Origin: Sulfitobacter sp. THAF37
GTDB taxonomy: Bacteria; Pseudomonadota; Alphaproteobacteria; Rhodobacterales; Rhodobacteraceae
Direction of reading: 5' to 3'
NCBI RefSeq assembly: GCF_009363555.1
Contig: NZ_CP045377.1
Span: 1-64,000, forward strand
Length of the DNA: 64,000 nt
Shown here: positions 38,920 through 48,184 of the stretch, piece by piece
How the letters are laid out: every line of letters begins with the position of its first letter
How positions within the stretch are numbered: position 1 is the first letter of the stretch
Notes under the pieces: generated by a model
What the model was told of the DNA's origin: nothing
The model's input: only the letters and a program-made list of their open reading frames with translations
Databases searched by the model: none
Position numbers and translations under genes: made by a program

Positions 38920-41301
38920 TCACATGCTGCGCCAGTCGCCCGATTGTTCAAAGGCATGGGCGGCCTGGTAGATCTTCATCTCGCCGTAGTGCGGGCCGAC
39001 CAGCATCATCCCGATGGGCAACCCCTCGCAAAAACCGCAGGGCAGGCTCATCGCCGGAAGGCCGCCGTTGAACGGCGCAGTATTCGCCACCATCTCAAAC
39101 GCCCGCTGAACATACAAGCTCAACGAACAGTCGGCGGGCGGATGCGGCTGCGGTTTGATCGGCAGGGTCGGCATCAGCAACAGGTCGTACTGCTTCAAGG
39201 CAGCAAGATAGCGGTCATTGCAGCGTCGCATGATGTTCTGGGCCTTGCCGTAGAATCGTCCCCGGTACTGGCGTTGGAAATGTTCACCCACGAACATGCA
39301 GGTCTTCAGCGAATGGCTCAACTCATCGGCCCGACCGCGCCACTGGGCCATGTGGTCCGTCATCGACGGCAGGAACAGCCCGCGATAGTTGGTCCCGGTG
39401 GAATTCCCCCACATCATCCCGTCCTGAAGCCCCTCCAGGGTGATTGCGGTCCAGGCGTCCATCGCCACATGATGCTCGGGCACTGACACCTCTTCGACCC
39501 GCGCGCCCAGGTCGCGGAACCGCTCTGCCGCCCGCATCACCTTCTGGTCCACGTCCGGTTCCGAATTGGGATGCCCGAAGCCTTCCTTCAGGATGCCGAT
39601 GCGCATGCCCTGCGCCCCGCGCCCCAGCGCCTCTGTATAGCTGAATACCTTTGGCTTGTACTGGCGCGGGTCCAGACCATCCTCGCCCGCCAGCACCTCC
39701 AGCAACAGCGCGTTGTCGGCGACCGTGTTCGTCACCGGACCAAGGTGGTCGATGGTCTGTTCGATCGGCATCGCCCCGGTATAGGGCACCAGTCCATGCG
39801 TGGGTTTCATCCCATAGCAGCCGCAGTTGGAAGCGGGGATGCGGATCGACCCGCCCTGATCGCCGGCGATGGCCATGTCCACCTCTCCCGCCGCCACCAA
39901 CGCCGCCGACCCGGACGATGACCCGCCTGCCATGTAGCCGCGCTTCCAGGGGTTGTGCACCGGCCCCTTTGCATTGGTATGCGACCCGCCCGACAGGCAG
40001 AAGTTCTCGCAATGCGCCTTGCCCGCGATCACCGCGCCCTCGTCCAGCATCCGGGTGACAATGGTGGCGTCGATCTCGGGGGTGTAGCCCTCCATGATGG
40101 ATGAGCCATTCATCATCGGCACCCCGGCCAGGCAGATCGTGTCCTTCAGCGCGATCCGCTTGCCGCGCAGCCGCCCGTCGGGCGCCCCGCGCACCTCCGT
40201 CTTGACGTACCAGGCGTTCAGCGGATTGTCGGACGGGGCCGGAAAATGCCCCGGACTGCGCGGATAGCGGACCTCCGGCAGGTTGTCGGGCATGGCGTCC
40301 AACCGGTCATAGGCCTGCATGTAGGGCTCTATGATTTCGGTATATTCCTGCAGGTCAGCGTCCGACAGCGACATGCCAAAGCGGTCGGCCATGCTGCGCA
40401 TCTGGACCAGAGTGGGGCGTCTGATGGTCATTGAAGTCACCGTTGATGCAAATGTTGAGGGAGGCTCAGGCGCTGCACGCGGCTGGCGCATGTCCGGGGG
40501 CGGCGGCACAGCGGGCGTGCCCGCGTGCCGCGCGGGGCCGGGTGCGGGACCATGACCGCCGCGCGTGCCACGGGCCGCACCGAAGCCGAGGAAGCTGTCC
40601 ACCTTCGCCCGGTCCGACAAGTCCGCCCGGCTCAGGGTTCCGGTGATCCGCCCCCGTTCCAGCACCAGCACGCGGTCCGACAAGTCCGCGATAAAGTCGA
40701 AATTCTGCTCGACCATCAGGATCGACAGCCCGCGCTTGTCGCGCAGCTTCAACAGGGTCTCGGACATCTCTTCGATGATCGACGGCTGGATGCCCTCGGT
40801 CGGCTCGTCCAGCAACAGGAACGCCGGGTCGCCCATCAGGCAGCGCGCCAGCGACAAAAGCTGCTGTTCGCCCCCGGACAGCGCCCCGCCGTCGCGGTCC
40901 AGCAACCGGGTCAGGCGCGGAAAATCGGCCAACACGTTTTCCATCACCTCAGCCTCGGTTCCCGCGCCATAGTCATGCCAGGCAAAGCGCAGGTTGTCGC
41001 GCACCGACAGCTGCGGGAAAATCCCCCGCCCCTGCGGGACATAGCCCAGCCCCAGCCGCCCACGTTCGTTCGGCGGCAGGCGGGTGATGTCGGTCTGGCC
41101 GAACCGGATGCGCCCGGCGGTTGGCGGCAGGAACCCCATCAGCGTCTTCAGCAGCGTTGTCTTGCCCATGCCGTTGTGCCCCAGCACGCCGACAACCTCG
41201 TTCGCCGCGACATCCAGGTCGATGCCATGCAGGATCGGCACCCGGCCATACCCGCCCGAAAGACCACGGGCCGACAGCAGTGTCTCTTCGTCTTGATCCA
41301 T
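38920..41301 (-). CDS. LivF/UrtE-type ABC ATPase continuous in frame with an amidase
   Basis: One 793-codon frame holds two complete proteins. Residues 1-243 are a LivF/UrtE ATPase (Walker A GHNGMGKTT, signature LSGGEQQLL, Walker B FLLLDEPTEGIQP, VEQN). Residues about 291-793 are an amidase-signature hydrolase with the catalytic triad visible: RIALKD (lysine), GGSSSGSAA (cis-serine), GDQGGSIRIPAS (nucleophile). The amidase part resembles amidases linked to nitrile hydratases in Rhodococcus (GVPMMNGS, TIDHLGP). A Pro/Gly/Ala-rich linker of about 48 residues joins them. The amidase could also start separately at ATG 40431, preceded by a weak GGTGA; the linker would then be a spacer lacking any in-frame stop. 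Either way ATPase and amidase are encoded without a stop between them. Confidence 0.85.
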   Translation of the reverse strand: MDQDEETLLSARGLSGGYGRVPILHGIDLDVAANEVVGVLGHNGMGKTTLLKTLMGFLPPTAGRIRFGQTDITRLPPNERGRLGLGYVPQGRGIFPQLSVRDNLRFAWHDYGAGTEAEVMENVLADFPRLTRLLDRDGGALSGGEQQLLSLARCLMGDPAFLLLDEPTEGIQPSIIEEMSETLLKLRDKRGLSILMVEQNFDFIADLSDRVLVLERGRITGTLSRADLSDRAKVDSFLGFGAARGTRGGHGPAPGPARHAGTPAVPPPPDMRQPRAAPEPPSTFASTVTSMTIRRPTLVQMRSMADRFGMSLSDADLQEYTEIIEPYMQAYDRLDAMPDNLPEVRYPRSPGHFPAPSDNPLNAWYVKTEVRGAPDGRLRGKRIALKDTICLAGVPMMNGSSIMEGYTPEIDATIVTRMLDEGAVIAGKAHCENFCLSGGSHTNAKGPVHNPWKRGYMAGGSSSGSAALVAAGEVDMAIAGDQGGSIRIPASNCGCYGMKPTHGLVPYTGAMPIEQTIDHLGPVTNTVADNALLLEVLAGEDGLDPRQYKPKVFSYTEALGRGAQGMRIGILKEGFGHPNSEPDVDQKVMRAAERFRDLGARVEEVSVPEHHVAMDAWTAITLEGLQDGMMWGNSTGTNYRGLFLPSMTDHMAQWRGRADELSHSLKTCMFVGEHFQRQYRGRFYGKAQNIMRRCNDRYLAALKQYDLLLMPTLPIKPQPHPPADCSLSLYVQRAFEMVANTAPFNGGLPAMSLPCGFCEGLPIGMMLVGPHYGEMKIYQAAHAFEQSGDWRSM

Positions 41302-42017
41302 CAGCTCTTCTTCCCGAGGTAGACGGCCCGCACCCGGGCGTCGGACATCACACGGTCCACGTGGTCCTCCATCAGGACCGCGCCTTGATGAAACACCGTC
41401 ACTTGGTTCGCGATGGCGCGGATGAACTGCATGTCATGCTCAACGATCACCACCGCCGCCGTCCGGGTCAGATCGTGGATGATCGCCGTCATCCGTTCCA
41501 CGTCCTGCGCGCTCATCCCCGCCGCGGGTTCGTCGAGCAGCACCAGCCAGGGGTCTGAGACCGCGACCAGCCCCAGCTCCACCCGCTGCCGTTCGCCGTG
41601 GGCCAGCTGCCCCAGAGGGGTGCGGGCGATGTGTCCCAGCGCCAGCCGCGCGATCATCTCGTCGGTGCGCGCGCCCGCTTCCGCCACCGCATGAAACCGC
41701 CTTGCGGCGAGCCAGATGTTTTCGTGTACGCTCAGCGCGTCCAGCACATTGGGCTTCTGGGTCTTGATCCCGACCCCCAGCGCCGCGATCTGGTGCGGCT
41801 GCCAGCCGGTCACATCCTGCCCCCTCATGAAGACATGGCCCTCTGTCGGGGTCAGCAACCCTGTCACGCATTTGAAAAAGGTCGATTTGCCCGCACCGTT
41901 CGGCCCGATCAGGCAGCGCAGTTCGCGGGATTTCAGCTTGAAGTTCACATTGTCGCTGGCGGTCACGCCGCCGAACCGCATGGTCAGCCCGTGGGTTTCC
42001 AGCACCGTCTCAGCCAT
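41301..42017 (-). CDS. ABC transporter ATPase, LivG/UrtD type
   Basis: The 238-residue ATPase has Walker A GPNGAGKST, the UrtD-type KTQKPNVLDALSVHEN segment, signature LAHGERQRVELG, Walker B LVLLDEPAAGMS and H-loop VEHDMQFI. These are features of the urea/short-amide branch of the HAAT family. It overlaps the permease gene upstream and the fused ATPase-amidase downstream. Confidence 0.92.
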   Translation of the reverse strand: MAETVLETHGLTMRFGGVTASDNVNFKLKSRELRCLIGPNGAGKSTFFKCVTGLLTPTEGHVFMRGQDVTGWQPHQIAALGVGIKTQKPNVLDALSVHENIWLAARRFHAVAEAGARTDEMIARLALGHIARTPLGQLAHGERQRVELGLVAVSDPWLVLLDEPAAGMSAQDVERMTAIIHDLTRTAAVVIVEHDMQFIRAIANQVTVFHQGAVLMEDHVDRVMSDARVRAVYLGKKS

Positions 42018-43035
42018 GCCGCACCCTCCGCATCCGGCGGGCATCCGGCTTGCGCCTTGCGCGGCCCGAAACCGCCTGGATCAGCGCCGCCGCCGCAGGG
42101 GCCAGCCCGCGGGGCAGGAACAGCACGAACAGCACCAGGATCAGCCCGGTAATCAGTGTGTTGTCGATCACGCTCTGCTGGCCCAGCAGGAACTTGAGAT
42201 AGGCAAGCCCCGCCGCGCCCAGGATCGGCCCGATCCGGGTGCCCAGTCCACCGACGATGCACCAGATGATAATCTCGGCAGATTGCCCCAGCGAGAACAG
42301 GTTCGGCGTGACGATTTCGGCCCAGTTGGCGAACAACGCCCCGGCCAGCCCCGCGATGGCGGCACCGATGGCGAACAGCACCGTCTTGCGCGCCGCCACG
42401 TCGTATCCCATCAGCCCCATCCTGGTCTCGTTCTCGCGGATACCAAGCGCAATGCGCCCAAAGGACGACCGGAGCAGCCAGCTGACCAGCAAAAACACGA
42501 TCACCAGCAATACGGCACAGACGTAGAAATAGGGATCGCCCCAAATGTACGCTCCCGGATCGCCCGGCACGTTGAGGGTCTGGAAACCGGGGATGCCGTT
42601 GAACCCACCCAGCCGGGCGCTGCCGATGGTGTATTGCGGCCCGGCGGTGGAGTTGACGAACTTGAACAGGATCAGCGTCACCACCAGCGTGATCACACCC
42701 AGGTAGACATCCCCCAACCGCCCGTAGAACATCATCGCGCCCAGCAGCGCGGCAAAAATGGCGGGCACCGCGACGGCCAGCAGCATCGGCAGGGTGCTTT
42801 CGCCGATGTTGATCGCCGCTATGGCGTAGGTATAGGCGCCGAGGCCAAAGAACGCCGCCTGCCCGAAACACAGGATCCCGCCAAAGCCCCAGATCAACCC
42901 CAGGCTGAGGCCCAGCATCCCGTAGATCACCAGCACCGTCAGCGTATAGGTGCCGATCAGCATCGGCAGGGTCCAGATCATCAGGGCCGAGACCACCAGC
43001 GTCAGCAGAACCTCCCGCGCGACTGTCCGCGTCAT
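42010..43035 (-). CDS. ABC transporter permease, LivM/UrtC type
   Basis: The 341-residue membrane protein has the LivM signature GLIWGFGGILCFGQAAFFGLG and a coupling loop with GIRENETRMGLMGYDV. It forms the transmembrane pore with the LivH/UrtB-type permease. ATG 43035 overlaps the stop of that gene. Longer in-frame extension upstream is not credible. Confidence 0.92.
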   Translation of the reverse strand: MTRTVAREVLLTLVVSALMIWTLPMLIGTYTLTVLVIYGMLGLSLGLIWGFGGILCFGQAAFFGLGAYTYAIAAINIGESTLPMLLAVAVPAIFAALLGAMMFYGRLGDVYLGVITLVVTLILFKFVNSTAGPQYTIGSARLGGFNGIPGFQTLNVPGDPGAYIWGDPYFYVCAVLLVIVFLLVSWLLRSSFGRIALGIRENETRMGLMGYDVAARKTVLFAIGAAIAGLAGALFANWAEIVTPNLFSLGQSAEIIIWCIVGGLGTRIGPILGAAGLAYLKFLLGQQSVIDNTLITGLILVLFVLFLPRGLAPAAAALIQAVSGRARRKPDARRMRRVRHG

Positions 43036-43901
43036 CACAGCTTCCCCTTGAACAGCCGCGCGGTGATGCCCTGCGGCATGGCCCGCAGCAGGATCACGGC
43101 CGCCACCAGCAGGGCGACTTCGCCGATCACAGGCGATACGGCAAAGCTGAAGACCTGGCTGACGACGCCAAAGCTGGCGGCGGAGCTGACCAGCCCGGCG
43201 ATCAGCGCCGGACCGCCCGCGATCACCGTGATGAACGCCTTGGCGATGTAGGCCCCGCCCGAGGTGGGCACCAGCCCCACCAGCGGCGCCAGCACCGCCC
43301 CCGCCAGCCCCGACAACGCCGAGCCGCAAAAGAACGTGGCCATGTAGATGCGGTCGGGGCTGTAGCCCAGGGCGGCAGCCATGTCGGCCCGCTGCATCGC
43401 ACCGCGCGCGATCAGCCCCGCGCGCGTGCCCCGCAGCACCGCGTACATGCCCGCCACCAGCAGCACCGAGACCACGATAATGAAAAAGTTGTAGCCGTTG
43501 ATCTGGTAGGCCCCGACGGCGAAACCGGGAATCGGGGTTGAAATGCCGGTGGTGGTATTGCCGAAGATCATCGTCGCCAGCCCGATGAACACCAGGCTCA
43601 GTCCCCATGTCGCCAGCATCGTGTCCACCAGCCGCCCGTACAGGTGCCGGATCACCAGACGTTCGACCACAAGCCCGATAAGCCCCACGATCAGCGGCGC
43701 GATCACCAGCATGGCGACAAAGACGTTCACGCCCAGTCCGACAGCGGTGATGGTCACGTAGCCGCCCATCATCATGAACTCGCCATGCGCGAGGTTGATC
43801 ACCTTCATCATGCCGAAAACCACGGCAAGGCCCGCGCTGATCAGAACCAGCGACGCCACCGCGTAAAGGATCTCGACAAGGATAACGAAACTCAGGTCCA
43901 T
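43035..43901 (-). CDS. ABC transporter permease, LivH/UrtB type
   Basis: The 288-residue membrane protein has the LivH/UrtB opening ISAGLAVVFGMMKVINLAHG, a cytoplasmic loop RGTRAGLIARGAMQRADMA and a conserved C-terminal FITVIAGGPALIAG. It lies 63 bp after the binding-protein gene and is coupled to the next permease. Confidence 0.92.
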   Translation of the reverse strand: MDLSFVILVEILYAVASLVLISAGLAVVFGMMKVINLAHGEFMMMGGYVTITAVGLGVNVFVAMLVIAPLIVGLIGLVVERLVIRHLYGRLVDTMLATWGLSLVFIGLATMIFGNTTTGISTPIPGFAVGAYQINGYNFFIIVVSVLLVAGMYAVLRGTRAGLIARGAMQRADMAAALGYSPDRIYMATFFCGSALSGLAGAVLAPLVGLVPTSGGAYIAKAFITVIAGGPALIAGLVSSAASFGVVSQVFSFAVSPVIGEVALLVAAVILLRAMPQGITARLFKGKL

Positions 43902-43964
43902 GATGACCGCCTGGAAATGGGGACCGGGGCAGGCTGAACCGCCCCGGCCCGTGGGAGGGACGGA

Positions 43965-45185
43965 TCAGATCTCGATCTCGTACTGCGTATTGTCGTCGGG
44001 GTTGGCCCCCAGGTCGCAGACGGCCTGCGTGTCGATCGGCGCGCGCTGGGGCAGCGTTTCCATCACCGCCATCTTCTGGTCTCGCATCTCCATCAGGTGG
44101 ACATCCAGAATGGCGTGGTGGGTCTGCGGATCGACCGTCACTTTGCCGCCCGGTCCGGTAATCGAGATCCCCGTCTCCAGCGCCTCGACCACCGCGTCAT
44201 GGGCGATGCTGTCGGCCTGACGCACGCCTTCGGCCCAGGTGTGCAGCCCGTGATAGTGCGACACCGCGATTTCATGCATCGACTGGTCGCCGTCGAACAT
44301 CTCCGCCCACCGCGTCTTGAAGGCGGCGTTCTCTGGCGTGTCCAGTTCCTGACTGTAGTTGTAAGCACACATGATCCCGTTGCCTTCTTCCGGGGTCAGC
44401 ACCTTGTGCTCGTTGCCTACCCCCAGCGTCGTGGACGCCAGCGCGATCTTATCCTTCATGCCCGCGGCGGCCCACTGGCGGAAGAACGACAGGTGCGGCC
44501 CGCCCACCAGCGGCGCGATGACCAGATCGGGCGCCGCCGTCTGAACCTTGGCGATGGTCGATCCGAAATCGCTCACGTCCAGCGGAAAGAAATCGGTGCC
44601 CACCACGTCGCCGCCGTTGTCGCGCACGAATTTCTCGATCCAGCGGGCGGTGATCTGGCCATAGTTGTAATCGGCTGCAAGGATATAGACCTTCTTGCCC
44701 GAGTTCTTCATCGCGTAGGGCACCAGTGCCTCGACCTGCTGGGCGGGGGTCACCCCGTTGATAAAGATGTTGCGGTCGCAGACTCCGCCCTCGTAGAGCA
44801 CGTTGTAAAAATAGAGCGTGCCGGACTTGCGCATGGTCTGGCGGATCGCCTCGCGCGAGGCGGACAAGATGCCGCCGTGTACCACATCGACGCGGTCCTG
44901 CCGGGTCAGTTGCTGCGCGTACTGCGAATAAAGCGCCATGTCGGATTGGGTGTCATACTCCACCACCTCGACCTCGCGGCCCAGCAGGCCGCCGGCCTCG
45001 TTGATTTCGGCCACGGCCAGCTGCGTCGCCATCGCCATCGGCTTGCCGTAGGCGTCAAAGGGGCCGGACTGGTCCAGGATGGACCCCAGCCGGATCGTAT
45101 CAGCGGCCAGCGCCACCCGTGGTAGCAGGCCCGCCGTGGTCAGGGCGGCGGCACCGCCAAGCAGTTCTCTTCTGTTCAGAGACAT
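43965..45185 (-). CDS. Periplasmic binding protein, urea/amide type (UrtA/FmdD-like)
   Basis: The 406-residue precursor begins SLNRRELLGGAAALTTAGLL, a twin-arginine-like signal ending VALA, then TIRLGSILDQSGPFDAYGKP. The fold is the type I periplasmic binding protein of the urea/short-chain amide group. Its neighbours (amidase, AmiC-like sensor) point to an amide ligand. It lies 43 bp after the flotillin-like gene in the same operon. Confidence 0.88.
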   Translation of the reverse strand: MSLNRRELLGGAAALTTAGLLPRVALAADTIRLGSILDQSGPFDAYGKPMAMATQLAVAEINEAGGLLGREVEVVEYDTQSDMALYSQYAQQLTRQDRVDVVHGGILSASREAIRQTMRKSGTLYFYNVLYEGGVCDRNIFINGVTPAQQVEALVPYAMKNSGKKVYILAADYNYGQITARWIEKFVRDNGGDVVGTDFFPLDVSDFGSTIAKVQTAAPDLVIAPLVGGPHLSFFRQWAAAGMKDKIALASTTLGVGNEHKVLTPEEGNGIMCAYNYSQELDTPENAAFKTRWAEMFDGDQSMHEIAVSHYHGLHTWAEGVRQADSIAHDAVVEALETGISITGPGGKVTVDPQTHHAILDVHLMEMRDQKMAVMETLPQRAPIDTQAVCDLGANPDDNTQYEIEI

Positions 45186-45228
45186 CGTATGTCCTCCGTT
45201 GGTCAGTTTCAGTGTTGGTGACCAGGGA

Positions 45229-46836
45229 TCACTCCTTGGCGGTCTCGGGGTCGTCCTTGGCCTTGATGCGGTTGGCGTAATCGGCGGTGCGCCCCGCGTT
45301 GGCGATGTCGAAATCCAGTCCGATCTCTTCGCCCATCTGCTTCATCGCGGGCAGGCGCACGGCCATGCCCAGGATCTGGTCCATCGCGGCGCCAAAGGCG
45401 CTGTCGATGCCGCCGCCCTCACCCTGCGACCCGCCGATGCCGCTACCGATCTGGTTGATGCGGATCGAGTCGATCTTTTCCACAGGCTTCATCATCTGGG
45501 TCATGATCTCGGGCATCCGGTCCAGCTTGCGCTCTTCCAGCCGCATCCGGATCACCGCGTCGCTCAGGGTGTTCTCGGCCTGGTTCAACGCCGCGCGCCC
45601 GGCCGCCTCGGCCTCCATCGCAGCCTTCTCGGCGTTGGCGGTCGCGGTCCGGGCCGATGCATCCGCCTGCGCCCGCGCCAACAGCGTGCTGACGTCGCTC
45701 TTGACCCGCGCGTCCTCCAGTTCCAGGTCGCGGGCCTGCTTGAGGCTGGCGATCTCGCGCTCGCGTTCGGTCACCGCACGCTCCTTGCGGGCCTGCACGC
45801 TCTCTGCGGCGAGGATCACCTGCGCCCGTGCCTCCTCTTCCTCGGCCTGGGCCTTGGCTTCCTTGGCACGGGACTGGGCCAGCCGAATGGCGTTGGCGAT
45901 CTTGGCCTCCTCCAGTTCCAGCAGCGCCTTCATCTCGGCCTTGCGCAGCGCCTCGTCCGCCGACACCTGCGCCGCCTTGGCCTCCTGTTCCTCGCGGATG
46001 CGAATGGTCTCGGACGCGCGGTGCTGCTCGGCGCGGGACCGGGCGGACCGGCTTTCAGCTTCCGCCTCCAGCCGCGCAAGGTGCTCGTGCTGCGCGATCT
46101 CCGCTTCCCGCTCGGCGCGCTGCAGCTCGATCTGGCGCTGGTGTTGGGCCAGACGATGCTCGCGCACCGCGATCTCGGTACTGGTCTCGACCGCGATCCG
46201 GGCCTTGCGTTCTTCGGCGACCAGTTCGGCCAGCCGCCGCATCCCCCTCGCGTTGAAGCTGTTGTTCTCGTCGCGCTGCGCGAAATCGCTCTGATCCACC
46301 GACACCAGCGCCGCCGTGACCAGCTCCAGCCCCAGCCGCTCCGCGTGCTCGGCCACCATCGCCGCCACCTCGCGGGTATAGGCCGCGCGGTCGATATGAA
46401 TGTCGTTGATCCCCCGCGCCGCCGCTGCAGTCTGAACGGCATTGGCCAACGGCCCTGCCATCACCTCTTCGAAAGCCTCGCCGCCCCGCGCCACCCGATG
46501 GCCAAAGGCCTGCGCGGCGGTCGCGATGCTGGTCGCATCCGACCCCACCCGCAGCTCGAACTCCATGACCAGATCGGCGCGCAGCGCGTCTGCGGTCAAC
46601 ACCGCATCGCGCCCTGTGCGCGCCAGTGTCACTGCCGCCGTCTGCATCGACACCCGCTGGATCCGATGCACGATCGGCAAGGCCAGACAGCCCCCGTCGG
46701 TCAGCACCCGCCGCCCGCCCATCCCGGTGCGGACCAGCGCCGTCTCAAGCGTCGCCTTGGCGTAGAACCGTTGCAGGAACCAAATCCCGATCAGCAGGAC
46801 CGCGATGATAACGACGAATGCCAGCAGCCAGTACAA
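45229..46836 (-). CDS. Flotillin/SPFH (band 7) membrane protein
   Basis: The 535-residue protein has one N-terminal membrane segment (about residues 2-20), an SPFH/band-7 domain (about 25-215) and a very long charged coiled coil rich in A, E, R and Q (about 215-440), then a glycine-rich patch GSGIGGSQGEGGG near residue 470. This is the flotillin/YqiK layout; flotillins scaffold membrane microdomains. The start is TTG at 46836 with GGAGGG six bases upstream. It lies at the head of an ABC-transporter/amidase operon, which is unusual and suggests a role in placing or assembling the transporter (inference). Confidence 0.88.
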   Translation of the reverse strand: MYWLLAFVVIIAVLLIGIWFLQRFYAKATLETALVRTGMGGRRVLTDGGCLALPIVHRIQRVSMQTAAVTLARTGRDAVLTADALRADLVMEFELRVGSDATSIATAAQAFGHRVARGGEAFEEVMAGPLANAVQTAAAARGINDIHIDRAAYTREVAAMVAEHAERLGLELVTAALVSVDQSDFAQRDENNSFNARGMRRLAELVAEERKARIAVETSTEIAVREHRLAQHQRQIELQRAEREAEIAQHEHLARLEAEAESRSARSRAEQHRASETIRIREEQEAKAAQVSADEALRKAEMKALLELEEAKIANAIRLAQSRAKEAKAQAEEEEARAQVILAAESVQARKERAVTEREREIASLKQARDLELEDARVKSDVSTLLARAQADASARTATANAEKAAMEAEAAGRAALNQAENTLSDAVIRMRLEERKLDRMPEIMTQMMKPVEKIDSIRINQIGSGIGGSQGEGGGIDSAFGAAMDQILGMAVRLPAMKQMGEEIGLDFDIANAGRTADYANRIKAKDDPETAKE

Positions 46837-46902
46837 TGTAATCCCTCCGGTCGCGCCCTGCCCCGCCCCACGGGGTCATGGCCTGTAGCACCGACGGTGG
46901 GC

Positions 46903-46950
46903 GATTTTAATTTCCATTTCAAGTTTTTATTTGAATTGGAAATAAAAATC
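46903..46950. repeat. 48-bp AT-rich inverted repeat
   Basis: Two 20-base arms match at 18 of 20 positions around an 8-base loop, with core ATTTCCA-TTCAA / TTGAA-TGGAAAT. It lies between the AmiC-like gene and the flotillin operon. It could be a terminator after the sensor gene, an antitermination target or a large operator. Its strong A/T richness in GC-rich DNA is striking. Confidence 0.75.
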
Positions 46951-46966
46951 TTCTGTTCTGATTGAA

Positions 46967-48130
46967 TTACAATAACTTGAAGTCGCTGAATTGGACACCG
47001 TCAGCCCGCGCGAGGTAGACGTCGGGCCTTTTCAGTCCGGCATCGCGTGCATAGGACCGGCCGCTGGGATGGATCACCGGCAGGATGTCGCGGCTTGACC
47101 GCAGGTGCCAGACCGCCGGATAGTCGCGCAGCAGCGCGGCGAGATAATGCAGCCCCTCGTACGTGGATTGCCCGATCGCGTTGAGCGCCGGAGCGGCATC
47201 GCCATGCAGCCCGAAATACCGCTCCTTGAAACCGGCATTCGCGTCTGTCGTGATCGACCCGAAATAGGACGAGACGGAAAACATCCGTTCCAGATTGCCC
47301 CTCCCGCAAGCCATCAGCCCGTTTTCCTCCAGCGCGCAGGACAGACGCACCGCCTTGCGGTGCAGCCCGCGCCTGCCGAACTGACGATTGAAATTCACGG
47401 CATCCTGCCCCACCAGCGACACCAGCACCGCCTCCGCGCCCGAGGCTTCGACCCGGTCCACCAGACCCGACAGGCTGGGCAAACCGAAAGGGACGTAACA
47501 CTCCATCGCCAGGTCGACACCTGCCGACTTGAGAAAGCTCTTGGCCAGCGAATGCGAACTGCGTGGCCAGACATAATCGTTGCCCACCATCGCCCAGCTG
47601 CGCGGCCGGTACTTGGCCTGCAGCGCCGCCATTGCCGGGGCCAGCTGTACCGCCGGCGTCTCGCCGATGGCGAACAGGCCCGGCGTCGTCTCTCCGCCCT
47701 CGTAAAGCGGTGTGTAGATATAGGGGATGCGCTGGCGCACCACCTTGGACAGCCGTTGGCGCACCGCGCTCAGGTGCATGCCCACGATGGCGTCGATGGC
47801 GTTCAACTCGATCAGGTCGTTCACCGTCTCTTCGATCGGCTCATCCGCCTCGACGGCGGCGTCTATCATGATCAACTGAACCCGCCGCCCGCCGATCCCG
47901 TCTTTGCGGTTCAGCTCCGCCGCCGCGACCTGTGCGCTGGAAATGCAGGACGGCGCCCAGATCCCCGCCGAGCCGCACATGGGGATCAAGAGCGCCACGC
48001 GAAAGCTGCCGGAGGCGGCCAGAAGACCGCTTGCGCGGAAATCCGCCAGCTCGATGGGCAGTGCAGCGTCTTCTTTCTTGTGTCCCAGCGCCCGTCTCCC
48101 CGGATCAGGATGACAACCCTCACATTCCAA
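46967..48130 (-). CDS. AmiC/NhhC-like cytoplasmic amide sensor
   Basis: The 387-codon frame encodes a type I periplasmic-binding-protein fold (VALLIPMCGSAGIWAPSCI; IVGMHLSAVR; VGNDYVWPRS; GQSTYEGLHYLAALL) without a signal peptide. This is the form of AmiC, the amide sensor of Pseudomonas, and of NhhC, a regulator of nitrile hydratase in Rhodococcus. The start is uncertain: TTG at 48130 opens the frame but lacks a ribosome site, and the first 40 residues do not match the family, so a start nearer 48010 is possible. No AmiR-type antiterminator is seen; a MarR gene lies divergent. Confidence 0.8.
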   Translation of the reverse strand: MECEGCHPDPGRRALGHKKEDAALPIELADFRASGLLAASGSFRVALLIPMCGSAGIWAPSCISSAQVAAAELNRKDGIGGRRVQLIMIDAAVEADEPIEETVNDLIELNAIDAIVGMHLSAVRQRLSKVVRQRIPYIYTPLYEGGETTPGLFAIGETPAVQLAPAMAALQAKYRPRSWAMVGNDYVWPRSSHSLAKSFLKSAGVDLAMECYVPFGLPSLSGLVDRVEASGAEAVLVSLVGQDAVNFNRQFGRRGLHRKAVRLSCALEENGLMACGRGNLERMFSVSSYFGSITTDANAGFKERYFGLHGDAAPALNAIGQSTYEGLHYLAALLRDYPAVWHLRSSRDILPVIHPSGRSYARDAGLKRPDVYLARADGVQFSDFKLL

Positions 48131-48184
48131 TTGAAGCCAGTTTCCAAGTCAACTATTTTAAGAGCCGAGCAACCAGGCGGACCG

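Noticed and set aside
48120..48150. TTGACT ... TGGAAT as promoter of the AmiC-like gene
   Set aside because: The spacing (17) fits, but the -10 match is poor and it overlaps the uncertain TTG start, so I did not list it as a feature.
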